A stretch of 17,864 nt of DNA from a bacterium UBA2214 (GCA_002327255.1 DCUM01000208.1:1-17864), one strand, 5' to 3'; shown: positions 1 through 7,627, counted from the first letter of the stretch. Notes: generated by a model not told the origin, from the letters alone. Translations and numbers: made by a program.

Positions 1-228
1 GTCGATGAAAATAAGCAGTTCCATCAGATGCTCGTTGACCGGCGGGGCGGCTGTCTGGATGATGAAAACGTCCTTGTTGCGGACATTTTCTTCGATTTTG
101 ATTTTGATATTATTGTTGCTGAAGCGAATGATTTTGGCTTTGCCCGATTCGATGCCGAGATGCCGGCAAATATCCTGGGCGAGTTGCGGATTGCTGGAAC
201 CGCTGAAAACCCTTAACATTTCAAACAT
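1..228 (-). CDS. prs: Ribose-phosphate pyrophosphokinase (PRPP synthetase), N-terminal fragment
   Basis: Makes phosphoribosyl pyrophosphate from ribose 5-phosphate and ATP in the cytosol, for purine, pyrimidine, NAD, His and Trp synthesis. Only the first 76 codons are inside the window; the C-terminal PRPP loop lies beyond the edge. The family's N-terminal signature is clear: FSGSSN at residues 8-13, ENVRNKDVFIIQ near residues 46-57, and PPVN followed by HLMELLIFID at the end. The ATG at 228 has a GGAGA seven bases upstream; a second in-frame ATG at 219 is less well placed. The stretch usually written FSDGE reads FSNNN (residues 33-37), as in some second-copy or divergent PRPP synthetases, so enzyme activity is inferred from the family. 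It is preceded by the CYTH gene, with an 84-base gap. Confidence 0.88.
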   Translation of the reverse strand, partial: MFEMLRVFSGSSNPQLAQDICRHLGIESGKAKIIRFSNNNIKIKIEENVRNKDVFIIQTAAPPVNEHLMELLIFID

Positions 229-312
229 GGCTTCATCTCCATGAATGGGGATGCACTATGGATTTTTTTACCGTTCGTGCTGGAAAGACTCAGGTCAGGA
301 GGAATATCCCGC

Positions 313-846
313 TCATGGTTTGAGAAGGCGCAGCTGCATCAGTTCATAATAGCCTGACGCGCACAATGCGCTGCCGGGAATGGCAAATGCATGTTGTAAT
401 TCTTGCAGACAGGTTTGGGCTTGTTCGTAGTGCGCCGGGGCGCCAATGACGGCTTCAAACTCGATAAAATTGCCAAGATCGTGGACGCTATCCAGGTGGA
501 TACGGACGGTGTTCCAGAGATAAAGCGTGCGGGTTTTTTGCACGATGATGTCAATCGGAAACAGCATGGAAAGCGTTTTGATCAGGGCTTGCGGCTCGCT
601 GGTGCGGTAGATCTGATAGGCACTCCGTTTGGCATCCTGATGCTGCGGCCGCTGGTACGTGATCAATTCGGCCGACAGGCCTTGTACCTGGCGTAGTTTC
701 ATTTTTCCGTCAGATAGTAAAAAATAGGTATCTGTCTGCGAGACACACCACTGTCGTATCGCACCCAGCTGGATAGCGCGATGGTGTGCCTCTTGCAAAT
801 CAGGATAATGGGCTTTCAGCTCCAGATTTTCCAAACTCAGGTCCAA
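313..846 (-). CDS. CYTH-domain protein (class IV adenylate cyclase / triphosphate tunnel family)
   Basis: A 177-residue, single-domain CYTH protein. Visible family features are the N-terminal NLELKA strand (residues 7-12; the E-x-E-x-K motif with its first Glu replaced by Asn, common in the CyaB-like branch), DTYFLL then MKLRQ, LITYQRP, a KTRTLYLWNTVRIHLD strand pair, GNFIEFEAV, and a terminal SGYYELM. Members bind triphosphates through Arg, Lys and Glu in a tunnel and act as adenylate cyclases, thiamine triphosphatases or inorganic triphosphatases; the sequence does not say which. The frame opens with TTG at 846, overlapping the crp stop by 10 nt, without a strong Shine-Dalgarno site, so the start is uncertain (another TTG lies at 834). 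The overlap suggests translational coupling with crp. Confidence 0.82.
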   Translation of the reverse strand: MDLSLENLELKAHYPDLQEAHHRAIQLGAIRQWCVSQTDTYFLLSDGKMKLRQVQGLSAELITYQRPQHQDAKRSAYQIYRTSEPQALIKTLSMLFPIDIIVQKTRTLYLWNTVRIHLDSVHDLGNFIEFEAVIGAPAHYEQAQTCLQELQHAFAIPGSALCASGYYELMQLRLLKP

Positions 847-1529
847 TATTCACGCTTGAATTTCTCAAAATCGGGTATAATCACGCGATGGCCATCCCGT
901 TCGATCAACTTTTTCCCCTCAAAGACGGACATGACCCGCGAGATAGTCTCTCGCGCGGTTCCGGCCATATTGGCGAGGTCCTGTTGCACCGGAAGCTTGG
1001 CAATGATCATCCCCGGCCCGCGCATGTAGCCGGTTTGTTCTGCGACATGAATAATGGTTGACCCGACGCGGCCGACGGCATCCTGCAAGGTCAGATTCTC
1101 GATCATGGCATCTGCGCGGCGGATGCGATCCGCCAGCACTTTGAGCATTTCAACACCGATTTGGGGATACTTTTCGAGGAGGTGCAGAAAATCATTGCGC
1201 CGCAGGGTGAGCAGCTCGGACTCTTCCATGGAAACCACCGAGGCGGAGCGTCCCTTCCCATCCAGAATGGAGAGCTCACCAAAAAAATCCCCCGATTTCA
1301 ACATGGTGATGATGACTTCGCGTCCTTCATCGCTGCCGCGGGTGATTTTTACAGTTCCTCTGAGAATGATGAACAGGGTCTGACCCAGTTCTTCTTCCAC
1401 CAGTATGACCTGGTCTTTGTGGCAGTTCTTATGCATGCAGCGGTCCGCCACTTGCGCCACGTCCACATCGGACATGCGTGCAAACAAGGGCACTTTCTTT
1501 AACAGCCGGACAATTCTTTCTTCTGCCAT
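837..1529 (-). CDS. Crp/Fnr-family transcriptional regulator
   Basis: A 230-residue cytosolic DNA-binding regulator with an N-terminal cyclic-nucleotide-binding beta-roll (about residues 10-125), a dimer helix (about 125-150) and a C-terminal winged helix (about 155-225). The phosphate-binding cassette is present (FGELSILD at 83-90 and RSA at 94-96). The recognition helix has R193-E194-x3-R198, the spacing of E. coli CRP. Only two N-terminal Cys (31 and 36) exist, without the FNR four-Cys pattern, so an Fe-S oxygen sensor is unlikely. Residues aligning with CRP Thr127-Ser128 read Ala-Asp, so the ligand is not assured. The ATG at 1529 has AGGGAGAA upstream. A 153-base leader (1530-1682) separates it from the glycosyltransferase; I saw no convincing terminator or promoter there. 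The CYTH gene overlaps its 3' end. Confidence 0.92.
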   Translation of the reverse strand: MAEERIVRLLKKVPLFARMSDVDVAQVADRCMHKNCHKDQVILVEEELGQTLFIILRGTVKITRGSDEGREVIITMLKSGDFFGELSILDGKGRSASVVSMEESELLTLRRNDFLHLLEKYPQIGVEMLKVLADRIRRADAMIENLTLQDAVGRVGSTIIHVAEQTGYMRGPGMIIAKLPVQQDLANMAGTARETISRVMSVFEGKKLIERDGHRVIIPDFEKFKREYWT

Positions 1530-1682
1530 TTCTTCTCCCTGATGTTAGGGGGTGAGAGGCATTGACCCGGATTCTCTTTACCGCGCCAATAGCTCGATAA
1601 CTCCTTCATCCGCCGGGTTAATGGTTTCAGCGGGTAACACCGAATGGTTGATTGAATTCGGCATACCCAAAGTGGCGTGATA

Positions 1683-2858
1683 TTATATAATAAATAAATT
1701 TCTGCGCTTTGCGGAATACAATCGAACTGCGGTTTGGGCGTCCGCATAGATGGCGTTCAAATCGTCGAGCATTCGCGCCCGGGTGAACTTGTCCTGCACC
1801 CTTTGCTGCGCAGCCATGCCGAGTCGATAGCGCAGTCTGCTATCCTCGATCAGCGTCACGATCCGATGGATGAGATCCTCGACATCCATCGGTGCAAACA
1901 TGAGACCGTCTCTGCCATCCTGAATGATATCCAGTACCCCATCGCAGCGTGTAGCGACAACGGCTTTTCCGGCAGCCATGGCTTCAATGAGCACCAGGCC
2001 GAAGGCTTCGGCGCGTGAGGGGAAGGCGAAAATATCCATGGCCGCGAGCACGGCAGGAATATCCGCTCTGAAACCCGCAAAGAAGAGCCGCTCTTTTAGC
2101 TGCAGCGTCTCCGCTTTGCGATAGATGGGTTCGGCGCGCACCTCCTCATCGCGCGTCGGTTCGCCGACGATGACAAACCGGGTTTGCGGAAAACGGGCAG
2201 CTACATGGCCTGCCATTTCAAGGAACTCCAGGTGCCCTTTGCCGGCCTGCAAACGGCCGATCGTGCCGATGAGAATTTCATCATCCCCGATTCCCCACTG
2301 CGCGCGGATCCGTTCCCGTTGCAAGGCACCCGCCTGGATATCCGTGCTTTCGATGCCATGGTGGAGAATAAGCACGCGCTCCGGTTCAACGGGATGGGTC
2401 GCGAGGATATTATCCTTGATGACCTGAGAGATGGCGATGACGCGATCTACCGAACCATATATCCAGCGGTGTATCGGGTCCCGTTTGGGTTTTTGGGTGC
2501 CGATATGTTTGCTGAAAATCAGCGGCCGCCGTGTTCCAAAGCGTATGGCTGGTGCTATATTCCACAAATCCCTGGAATAGTGTGCATGGATGAGATCGAT
2601 ATCCAGGGCGTTGAGATCCCGGTTCAGCCGCCAGGACGCCAGGCCATCGAGATATCCGGCCGGCGCAAAAGCGTGTTGCGACAGGCCCCCTTTTTGCGCC
2701 TCGATGGATAATGGTGACCCCGGCACGCAAAAGAGTTCAACCGTCAGACCCGCCTGCATCTGCCAGACGCAAAGCGTGCTCACATACATCTCGAGCCCCC
2801 CCCAGCTCCGCGATGAGCATATCTGGGCAATGCGCTTGGGGCTTGGCAGTCGCGGCAT
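1683..2858 (-). CDS. GT4-family glycosyltransferase (GT-B fold)
   Basis: A 391-residue glycosyltransferase of the group 1 (GT4) type, expected to move a sugar from a nucleotide-sugar donor to a lipid or glycan acceptor at the inner face of the cytoplasmic membrane. The N-terminal acceptor domain carries the SWGGLE loop (residues 18-23). The C-terminal donor domain starts near GTIGRLQAGKG (198-208), with Arg202 and Lys207 placed as in the family, and has the E-x7-E pair at E284 and E292 in EAFGLVLIE. Donor and acceptor cannot be told. The open frame extends to a TTG at 2870 that overlaps the nadD stop, but the ATG at 2858 has GAGG six bases upstream and is preferred. It follows nadD directly and is probably in the same transcript. 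No other surface-polysaccharide genes are adjacent. Confidence 0.9.
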   Translation of the reverse strand: MPRLPSPKRIAQICSSRSWGGLEMYVSTLCVWQMQAGLTVELFCVPGSPLSIEAQKGGLSQHAFAPAGYLDGLASWRLNRDLNALDIDLIHAHYSRDLWNIAPAIRFGTRRPLIFSKHIGTQKPKRDPIHRWIYGSVDRVIAISQVIKDNILATHPVEPERVLILHHGIESTDIQAGALQRERIRAQWGIGDDEILIGTIGRLQAGKGHLEFLEMAGHVAARFPQTRFVIVGEPTRDEEVRAEPIYRKAETLQLKERLFFAGFRADIPAVLAAMDIFAFPSRAEAFGLVLIEAMAAGKAVVATRCDGVLDIIQDGRDGLMFAPMDVEDLIHRIVTLIEDSRLRYRLGMAAQQRVQDKFTRARMLDDLNAIYADAQTAVRLYSAKRRNLFII

Positions 2859-2866
2859 GCAATGCC

Positions 2867-3451
2867 TCAAAGGTACAATCGCTGTTTTTGAATATAATCG
2901 AGGACGCCTTCAGGCACCATATAGCGCACCGACTTGCACGCCGCCACTCTGGCGCGAACCTCACTGGAAGAAATTTCCAGCAAGGGGACATCGACCACCA
3001 CACTGTCATCGAGCAGGGTCGTCATGGCGGAACTGAGCGTATGGTGCGGGCGGCGCACCAGGACAAAGCGGCACAGGGCATGAATGGCCGTCGTATTTTT
3101 CCATTTGGGCAGGGTGGGCAAATTATCCGCCCCGATGATCAGGAACAGCTCATCCCGGCGGAGCTGATATTCGCTTGCGATTTGGGTGACCGTATCGATC
3201 GTGTAGGATTTTCCGGCACGCCTGATCTCCAGATCGCTGACAGAAAAGCGGGGATTCCCGGAAATGGCGATCTTCACCATCTCGTATCTGTGATTTCCTG
3301 GCACCAGATCGGTGTCCGGTTTAAGCGGCGGCACCGCGCAAGGGATAAACAGAAGCCGCTCCAGCGACAGCGCATCGGTGACGCGTTCCGCAATGAGCAG
3401 ATGCGCCATATGAACAGGATTAAACGTCCCACCATATATACCGAGTCTCAT
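2867..3451 (-). CDS. nadD: Nicotinate-nucleotide adenylyltransferase
   Basis: Joins nicotinate mononucleotide and ATP into deamido-NAD in the NAD biosynthesis pathway. The 194-residue length is normal. The nucleotidyltransferase signature GGTFNPVHMAH is at residues 7-17 (His14 and His17 of the H-x-x-H motif), GAD is at 107-109 followed by LPKWKN, and the second ATP motif ISSSEVR is at 160-166 (usual form ISST-x-[IV]R). The ATG at 3451 must be the start because the Rossmann strand begins two residues in, although the upstream Shine-Dalgarno match is weak. It lies 54 bases after bamD and 8 bases before the glycosyltransferase ATG. The usual companion rsfS is not next to it. Confidence 0.96.
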   Translation of the reverse strand: MRLGIYGGTFNPVHMAHLLIAERVTDALSLERLLFIPCAVPPLKPDTDLVPGNHRYEMVKIAISGNPRFSVSDLEIRRAGKSYTIDTVTQIASEYQLRRDELFLIIGADNLPTLPKWKNTTAIHALCRFVLVRRPHHTLSSAMTTLLDDSVVVDVPLLEISSSEVRARVAACKSVRYMVPEGVLDYIQKQRLYL

Positions 3452-3505
3452 GTCAAATTAACTCGTCTTAAAGGTCGCAGTCGTGGTAAAACAGGATTCG
3501 AATGG

Positions 3506-4327
3506 TCATTTACTTTCCGGCGCCGTATCCTGAGCCGGCAGGCGTTGCAAGCGCTGCCGGGCTCTGGTTGCCAGATCATGGCTGGCGTACTTGTCCAGCA
3601 TGCGCTGATAAGCTTCTCTGGCGTCCACCGCTTTGCCCATGCGCCGCAGTGATTCCCCGAGATAGAATTGCGCCATCGGACCGTATTTTGAATCGTAGTG
3701 TTTGTCGAGCACGGTGTTAAAATAGATGACGGCAGCGTCAAAATATCCCAGCTTATAATACTGTTCCGCGGCTGCATAGACCTTTTGCGCCAATTTTTCG
3801 CGGCATTGGCGCAGTTTTTCTTCGACGGTTGGCACGAGCGGGCTGGTGCGAAATTCCTCCAGAAATTCCTGAAATTCCCGTATCGCTTTGAGCGTGTATT
3901 CCTGATCAAGAGATGACTTGGGGGAGAGTTGAAAATAGCACAAGCCCAATTTGTATTTGGCATCGTCGACCCATTGCGAATTGGGATAGATTTTCAGGAG
4001 CCGCTCATATTCGCTGGCCGCGAGAATATACTCTTTGAGTCCAAAATGACATTCACCGATATAAAATTGGGCCTGATCGGCGAGATTACTGCCACTGTAG
4101 CTGAGTGTGATGATGCGGTACTGATTCTTGGCCTCGAAATAGTTCTTTTTTTCGAATAGCTGCTGTGCCACCTGCAGACGCTCTTCCAGGGTCATCGTTG
4201 CCTTGATACGCGATCCACCACAACTGGACAGGGACAGGGACAGAACAAAGAGCAGGAAAAGGATCGGGAGTGGATAGTGACGTTTGCTATGGTTTCCGTC
4301 AGTGACTGCGAAATGAATAAAAGACAT
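3506..4327 (-). CDS. bamD: Outer-membrane assembly lipoprotein, BamD-like (TPR)
   Basis: A 273-residue predicted lipoprotein with tetratricopeptide-like helical repeats, matching the BamD/YfiO family that works with BamA to fold barrels into the outer membrane. The signal sequence has a hydrophobic run at about residues 20-34 ending in a lipobox LSSC with Cys36, then GGS. TPR-like pairs run from about 46 to 262 (for example FEKKNYFEAKNQY, KIYPNSQWVDDAKYKLGLCY, GYFDAAVIYF). Residue +2 is Gly, giving no inner-membrane retention signal. The n-region before the hydrophobic core is unusually long (about 19 residues), but there is no other Met before the Cys; the ATG at 4327 has AGGCGG eight bases upstream. 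The start lies inside the preceding gene (29-nt overlap), suggesting coupled translation. Confidence 0.88.
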   Translation of the reverse strand: MSFIHFAVTDGNHSKRHYPLPILFLLFVLSLSLSSCGGSRIKATMTLEERLQVAQQLFEKKNYFEAKNQYRIITLSYSGSNLADQAQFYIGECHFGLKEYILAASEYERLLKIYPNSQWVDDAKYKLGLCYFQLSPKSSLDQEYTLKAIREFQEFLEEFRTSPLVPTVEEKLRQCREKLAQKVYAAAEQYYKLGYFDAAVIYFNTVLDKHYDSKYGPMAQFYLGESLRRMGKAVDAREAYQRMLDKYASHDLATRARQRLQRLPAQDTAPESK

Positions 4328-4913
4328 AGATGATACCGCCTGTGATAAGAGTTATGAGTATGGGTTCGATAACTTTATGAAAGAGCGTGGCGGGCAGGTG
4401 CGGCCCGGTCGTGAACGCGTACGCTTTATTTTCAATCCGGCTTATGGATGCTCTGTCAATGGAATCGGAATATTCCGCTTTGAAATCCTCCGCAAACTGC
4501 AGCATTCCTGACAGGGTTTCATAGCGCAGGTGAATGGCGCAGGTGATGGTTCGGGTGATTGCCCGGCCCTGTTGGTCACGGTCTGCCGTGTATTGCACGG
4601 ACAGGGTGAGCGGTGCATAAGAGAGCTGTGGAAAATCACCTTGCTCTGCCGTCCCTTTTTGCAAGCGACGTGCAGCGCAGTGGCGCGCCAAACCCTGTTC
4701 GATGAGCCAGCTCCAGGTGCTGCTGTTGGGCAATTCATGCAGCCAGAGAATCGACGAGTCGGGCAGTTCCATCCTGGCTACGGCTCGAGCGATAATCTCC
4801 TGCACCAGTCCCTGTTCAATCTCCAGGTTTGGCCTGGGTGTTTCATCACCGACAGCCCTGGAGCCAGCCATCAGGAGGACACACCAGCAAATGCAATATA
4901 AACCTCTTTTCAG
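4299..4913 (-). CDS. Unrecognised exported protein with C-terminal membrane segment; probable CTG start
   Basis: I do not recognise this family. From the ATG at 4871 the product has 190 residues but begins in the middle of a hydrophobic stretch and has no Shine-Dalgarno site. Reading upstream in frame to a CTG at 4913 adds 14 codons and completes a signal-peptide-like segment: Lys2-Arg3, then a hydrophobic core LYCICWCVLLMAG and a SRA-VG cleavage-like end. AGGGAA lies nine bases before that CTG, just after the previous stop. The resulting 204-residue protein has a central mixed region (a predicted helix LVQEIIARAV, then strands such as LTLSVQY and CAIHLRY) and a C-terminal transmembrane segment at about residues 183-199 followed by a short basic tail. 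It sits between a predicted barrel gene and bamD, overlapping bamD by 29 nt, so an envelope role is inferred. A sequencing error removing a normal start is an alternative. Confidence 0.72.
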   Translation of the reverse strand: MKRGLYCICWCVLLMAGSRAVGDETPRPNLEIEQGLVQEIIARAVARMELPDSSILWLHELPNSSTWSWLIEQGLARHCAARRLQKGTAEQGDFPQLSYAPLTLSVQYTADRDQQGRAITRTITCAIHLRYETLSGMLQFAEDFKAEYSDSIDRASISRIENKAYAFTTGPHLPATLFHKVIEPILITLITGGIIYVFYSFRSH

Positions 4914-4926
4914 TGACCGTTGTTCC

Positions 4927-5964
4927 CTATAATAGTATGCCGACCGTCAAAAAATGGATCGTGTGCCTTGCTTGAGCACTTTTTTCGATTTGCAGACCAT
5001 AATCGAGGGTAAAATCCAGATCAAACCAGCCTTGTCGGGGTGAAAAAGAACGTCGCAGGCTGCAAAGACCAATTCCGGCTGCGTAGACACTGGTTTTCAA
5101 TTCGGACATGCGGAAGTAGCCATTTCGAACCGCGAGCCATGAAAAGGGCTGCCATTCGAGTCCGGCATGCAATTCCCGTTTAATGGTCTGATTTTCCTCT
5201 GATACATTACGCACATCGAGGGAAAGAAGCAAGTTTTTTTGTGCTTGAAAGGTAATCCCCACATTCATCGCCTCATCGATGGTCCGGTTCCAGGCCAGGA
5301 AAAGCGCAGCGGTTTCATCCGGAACGTCGACATACATGATCCCGACACGCCAGGCTTTTGCAGGGCGCAGGAGCACACCATAACTGCCGCCAAACTTTCT
5401 CAAGTCACCGGCTTGCCCGCGCGCTGTCACCATGTAAAGCGAAGCGCCGATGGAAAAGGCCTCTGCCATCCTGATGCGCATCAGCGCTTGACTGAATTGC
5501 CAATCGAGGACGCCCTGTACGGGAAAACGATCCGAACTGTTGTTCAAGAGGGGGTTCCCCGGCAGTGATTCGGTGAGGATGCCGGCGAACGCGAATGCGG
5601 CGTAACGGCCACCCAGAGCGCGGACAAAGAGTCCCGCGCGATTCAGCCAATCCCATGCGCTGCAGGAGTGCGCCTGAGACAACTTGGATTTTGACTGTGA
5701 CGCCGTGTAAATGCCGACGGGATCCAGCCAGAGATCGAAGGCATCGTCTTCCGTGGAAGTGGAAGTGAAGAGGGTCGCCGGGTTATAGATACCCTGGAGG
5801 GTGGACACCTCCGCCGCCGTTTGTGAATATCCCATGGCTGCACAGCGCGCCATTCCCGTTGCAATGGTGTGATAACGGTCTGCCGCATGCGCTGGTGCCG
5901 CCAGGACCGTTAAAAAAGCGACGCCGGCAGCACAGTTCAACTTCAATCTAGGCAGAAGATGCAT
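4927..5964 (-). CDS. Predicted outer-membrane beta-barrel protein, divergent PorV/UPF0164-like
   Basis: A 345-residue exported protein. The signal peptide is clear: Arg6 and Lys8, a hydrophobic core at about residues 10-22, and an AHA-AD cleavage site near residue 27. The mature N-terminus (TGMARCAAMG, then NPATL at 61-65) recalls the start of PorV/PorQ and FadL-type barrels (G-x-ALGMGGA ... NPA-x-L). The rest alternates polar and hydrophobic residues in short strands, for example AFSIGASLYMVTARG, RVGIMYVDVP and NLLLSLDVRN, as expected of a barrel, and ends in strand-like IHFLTVGILL. The long frame opens at 6105, but the ATG at 5964 has GGAG six bases upstream and gives the signal peptide. 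It overlaps the lnt stop by 17 nt. Ligand and function are unknown. Confidence 0.75.
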   Translation of the reverse strand: MHLLPRLKLNCAAGVAFLTVLAAPAHAADRYHTIATGMARCAAMGYSQTAAEVSTLQGIYNPATLFTSTSTEDDAFDLWLDPVGIYTASQSKSKLSQAHSCSAWDWLNRAGLFVRALGGRYAAFAFAGILTESLPGNPLLNNSSDRFPVQGVLDWQFSQALMRIRMAEAFSIGASLYMVTARGQAGDLRKFGGSYGVLLRPAKAWRVGIMYVDVPDETAALFLAWNRTIDEAMNVGITFQAQKNLLLSLDVRNVSEENQTIKRELHAGLEWQPFSWLAVRNGYFRMSELKTSVYAAGIGLCSLRRSFSPRQGWFDLDFTLDYGLQIEKSAQARHTIHFLTVGILL

Positions 5965-7537
5965 GCTGATCTCCGGCCTTTCGGGACCATGGTATGACAA
6001 CGACCAGGGCTGCCGCTGCAACAAGGACACAGAGTCCGGGGAACCAGTCACCATGGCGGCTGTAAAGGGTTTCTCTGCCATGAATTTGCAGGTTATCGAC
6101 GACAATGGCGGGCTGGAAAATTTTGGTTGCGCGATAGGTGCGCCCGGATGCGTCTACCAAACAGGAGACGCCGGTATTGGCGCAGCGTGCGATCGCAATA
6201 CGGTTTTCGATCGCACGAAATACGGCAAAACGGGCATGTTGATAAGGTGCCGTGGTGCGTCCGAACCAGGCATCGTTGGTGATGATGACCAAAAAGTGCG
6301 CCCCGGCCTGATGGAAGCGGCGCACCAGGTCGGGAAAGGCCGATTCATAGCAGATGGGAACGGAAAATTTGATCCTGAATGGCGCTGCGGCCGGAGTCGG
6401 TTCAGGAGACGCTTCTTTGACAGGGGTGGAAAAAACGGTCCATTCGTCGCCTCTGGCATAGTCCCCGATGCCCAACGCCATATCGTACAACAAATGTTTT
6501 ATGTATTTAAAGGGAAAATAATTCCGGTAAGGAACGCGTTCAGAAAAGGGCACCAGCCGCATTTTGGCATAACTTTGCAGAAAGCGTTCTCCGGGTTCGA
6601 TCAAAAACGCAGAATTGTAATAGAGATATTTTTCTTCGTCGGGATAGCGATAATCCAGCGCGCCCGTGAGGATGGGCGTACGAATGGAGTCAGCCAGATC
6701 GAGAAGACGCTCAAGGTATTGGTGCTCGGCGCGCAGGTAAAATGGCAAGGCCGTTTCAGGCCAAATGATCAGATCAGGTTTTTGCGCCATGGCCGCGTGC
6801 GTCATCTGCTCATAGAGAATGAGATTATTTTCCGTGCTCCCCTCCTCCCACTTTTCGAAGGGGTCCACATTTCCCTGAACCAGTGCGACGGATATCGTCC
6901 GGGCGGGAAAGTCGGGTGTGCGCATCGCCTTCAGGCCAAACCGCAGCGGAACGAGGAACCAGCAGGCAATGACAGCCGCCCAGACCATATAGACGCGTCG
7001 TGACAGTGGATGACGCAGCAGATACCAGATGACGAGATTCAGGGTGAGAACCCAGAAGCTGACACCCAGGACGCCGGTAAATTCGGCAAATTGGATGAGG
7101 GGCAGATAGTAGGATTGCGTGTATCCCAGGCAGTTCCAGGGAAACGCCAATTCCGTGAGACTTTGTGCATATTCCATGCTGATCCAGAAAAAGGGCAGAA
7201 AGAATAACGCCCGGGGACGTTGCAAGCGCACAATCAGTGCATGAAAGATGCCATAAAAGACCAGATAGAGCGGAATGACCAGCAAGGCCCCGATCAGACC
7301 GGCCTGGGTGACATGACCGATCCAGAACAGCGTAAAGATGGCGATGAACAGCCCGGTTAAATAGCTCCATCGTACAACTTCACGAAAACCTTTATTTTCC
7401 AGTAGAATAAAAAAAGGAACCAGCGCCACATAGCCGAAAAAGCCAGTCTTGAAGGGTGGAAAGGCCAAGGCCAGCAGCAGCCCGGTAGCCAGACTATAGC
7501 CGACGTCGCGGCATAAAAGTCGATTCAGAGAGCGCAT
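5948..7537 (-). CDS. lnt: Apolipoprotein N-acyltransferase
   Basis: Adds the third acyl chain to the N-terminal Cys of lipoproteins at the outer face of the inner membrane, needed before export by the Lol system in many Gram-negatives. The 529-residue protein has a hydrophobic N-terminal half with about six to seven membrane segments (to about residue 200), then a periplasmic nitrilase domain with the catalytic triad Glu261 (WPETALP), Lys325 (YAKMRLVPFSER) and Cys396 (ICYESAF), the TNDAWFG motif at 420-426 and a final membrane helix at about 500-515. The ATG at 7537 has only a weak GAGA upstream. It is followed with a 17-nt overlap by a predicted barrel, then by an exported protein and the BamD-like lipoprotein, a likely substrate. 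Confidence 0.96.
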   Translation of the reverse strand: MRSLNRLLCRDVGYSLATGLLLALAFPPFKTGFFGYVALVPFFILLENKGFREVVRWSYLTGLFIAIFTLFWIGHVTQAGLIGALLVIPLYLVFYGIFHALIVRLQRPRALFFLPFFWISMEYAQSLTELAFPWNCLGYTQSYYLPLIQFAEFTGVLGVSFWVLTLNLVIWYLLRHPLSRRVYMVWAAVIACWFLVPLRFGLKAMRTPDFPARTISVALVQGNVDPFEKWEEGSTENNLILYEQMTHAAMAQKPDLIIWPETALPFYLRAEHQYLERLLDLADSIRTPILTGALDYRYPDEEKYLYYNSAFLIEPGERFLQSYAKMRLVPFSERVPYRNYFPFKYIKHLLYDMALGIGDYARGDEWTVFSTPVKEASPEPTPAAAPFRIKFSVPICYESAFPDLVRRFHQAGAHFLVIITNDAWFGRTTAPYQHARFAVFRAIENRIAIARCANTGVSCLVDASGRTYRATKIFQPAIVVDNLQIHGRETLYSRHGDWFPGLCVLVAAAALVVVIPWSRKAGDQHASSA

Positions 7538-7627
7538 GATCCGGTCTATCTCTGCAGAGTGTAAAGGTAAGGAGTATTCATCATCTCTATTTATACAGAC
7601 GATGAAGCAGTGCTGAAGTTTTTCATT

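Noticed and set aside
1499..1747. An 82-codon minus-strand frame across the crp upstream gap
   Set aside because: It overlaps the ends of both the glycosyltransferase and crp in another frame, has no ribosome site, and its product has no recognisable feature.
2711..3652. A 313-codon open frame on the plus strand opposite the glycosyltransferase, nadD and bamD
   Set aside because: It spans parts of three well-supported minus-strand genes, which a real gene would rarely do, and has no recognisable domain.
5963..7003. A 346-codon open frame on the plus strand opposite lnt
   Set aside because: Antisense to a complete Lnt with its catalytic triad; no recognisable motif and no supporting plus-strand ribosome site.
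7538..7627. TATAAA-like -10 before lnt on the minus strand
   Set aside because: No acceptable -35 at 16-18 bases and no extended -10; the gene may simply be read from the HU-ruvX transcript.
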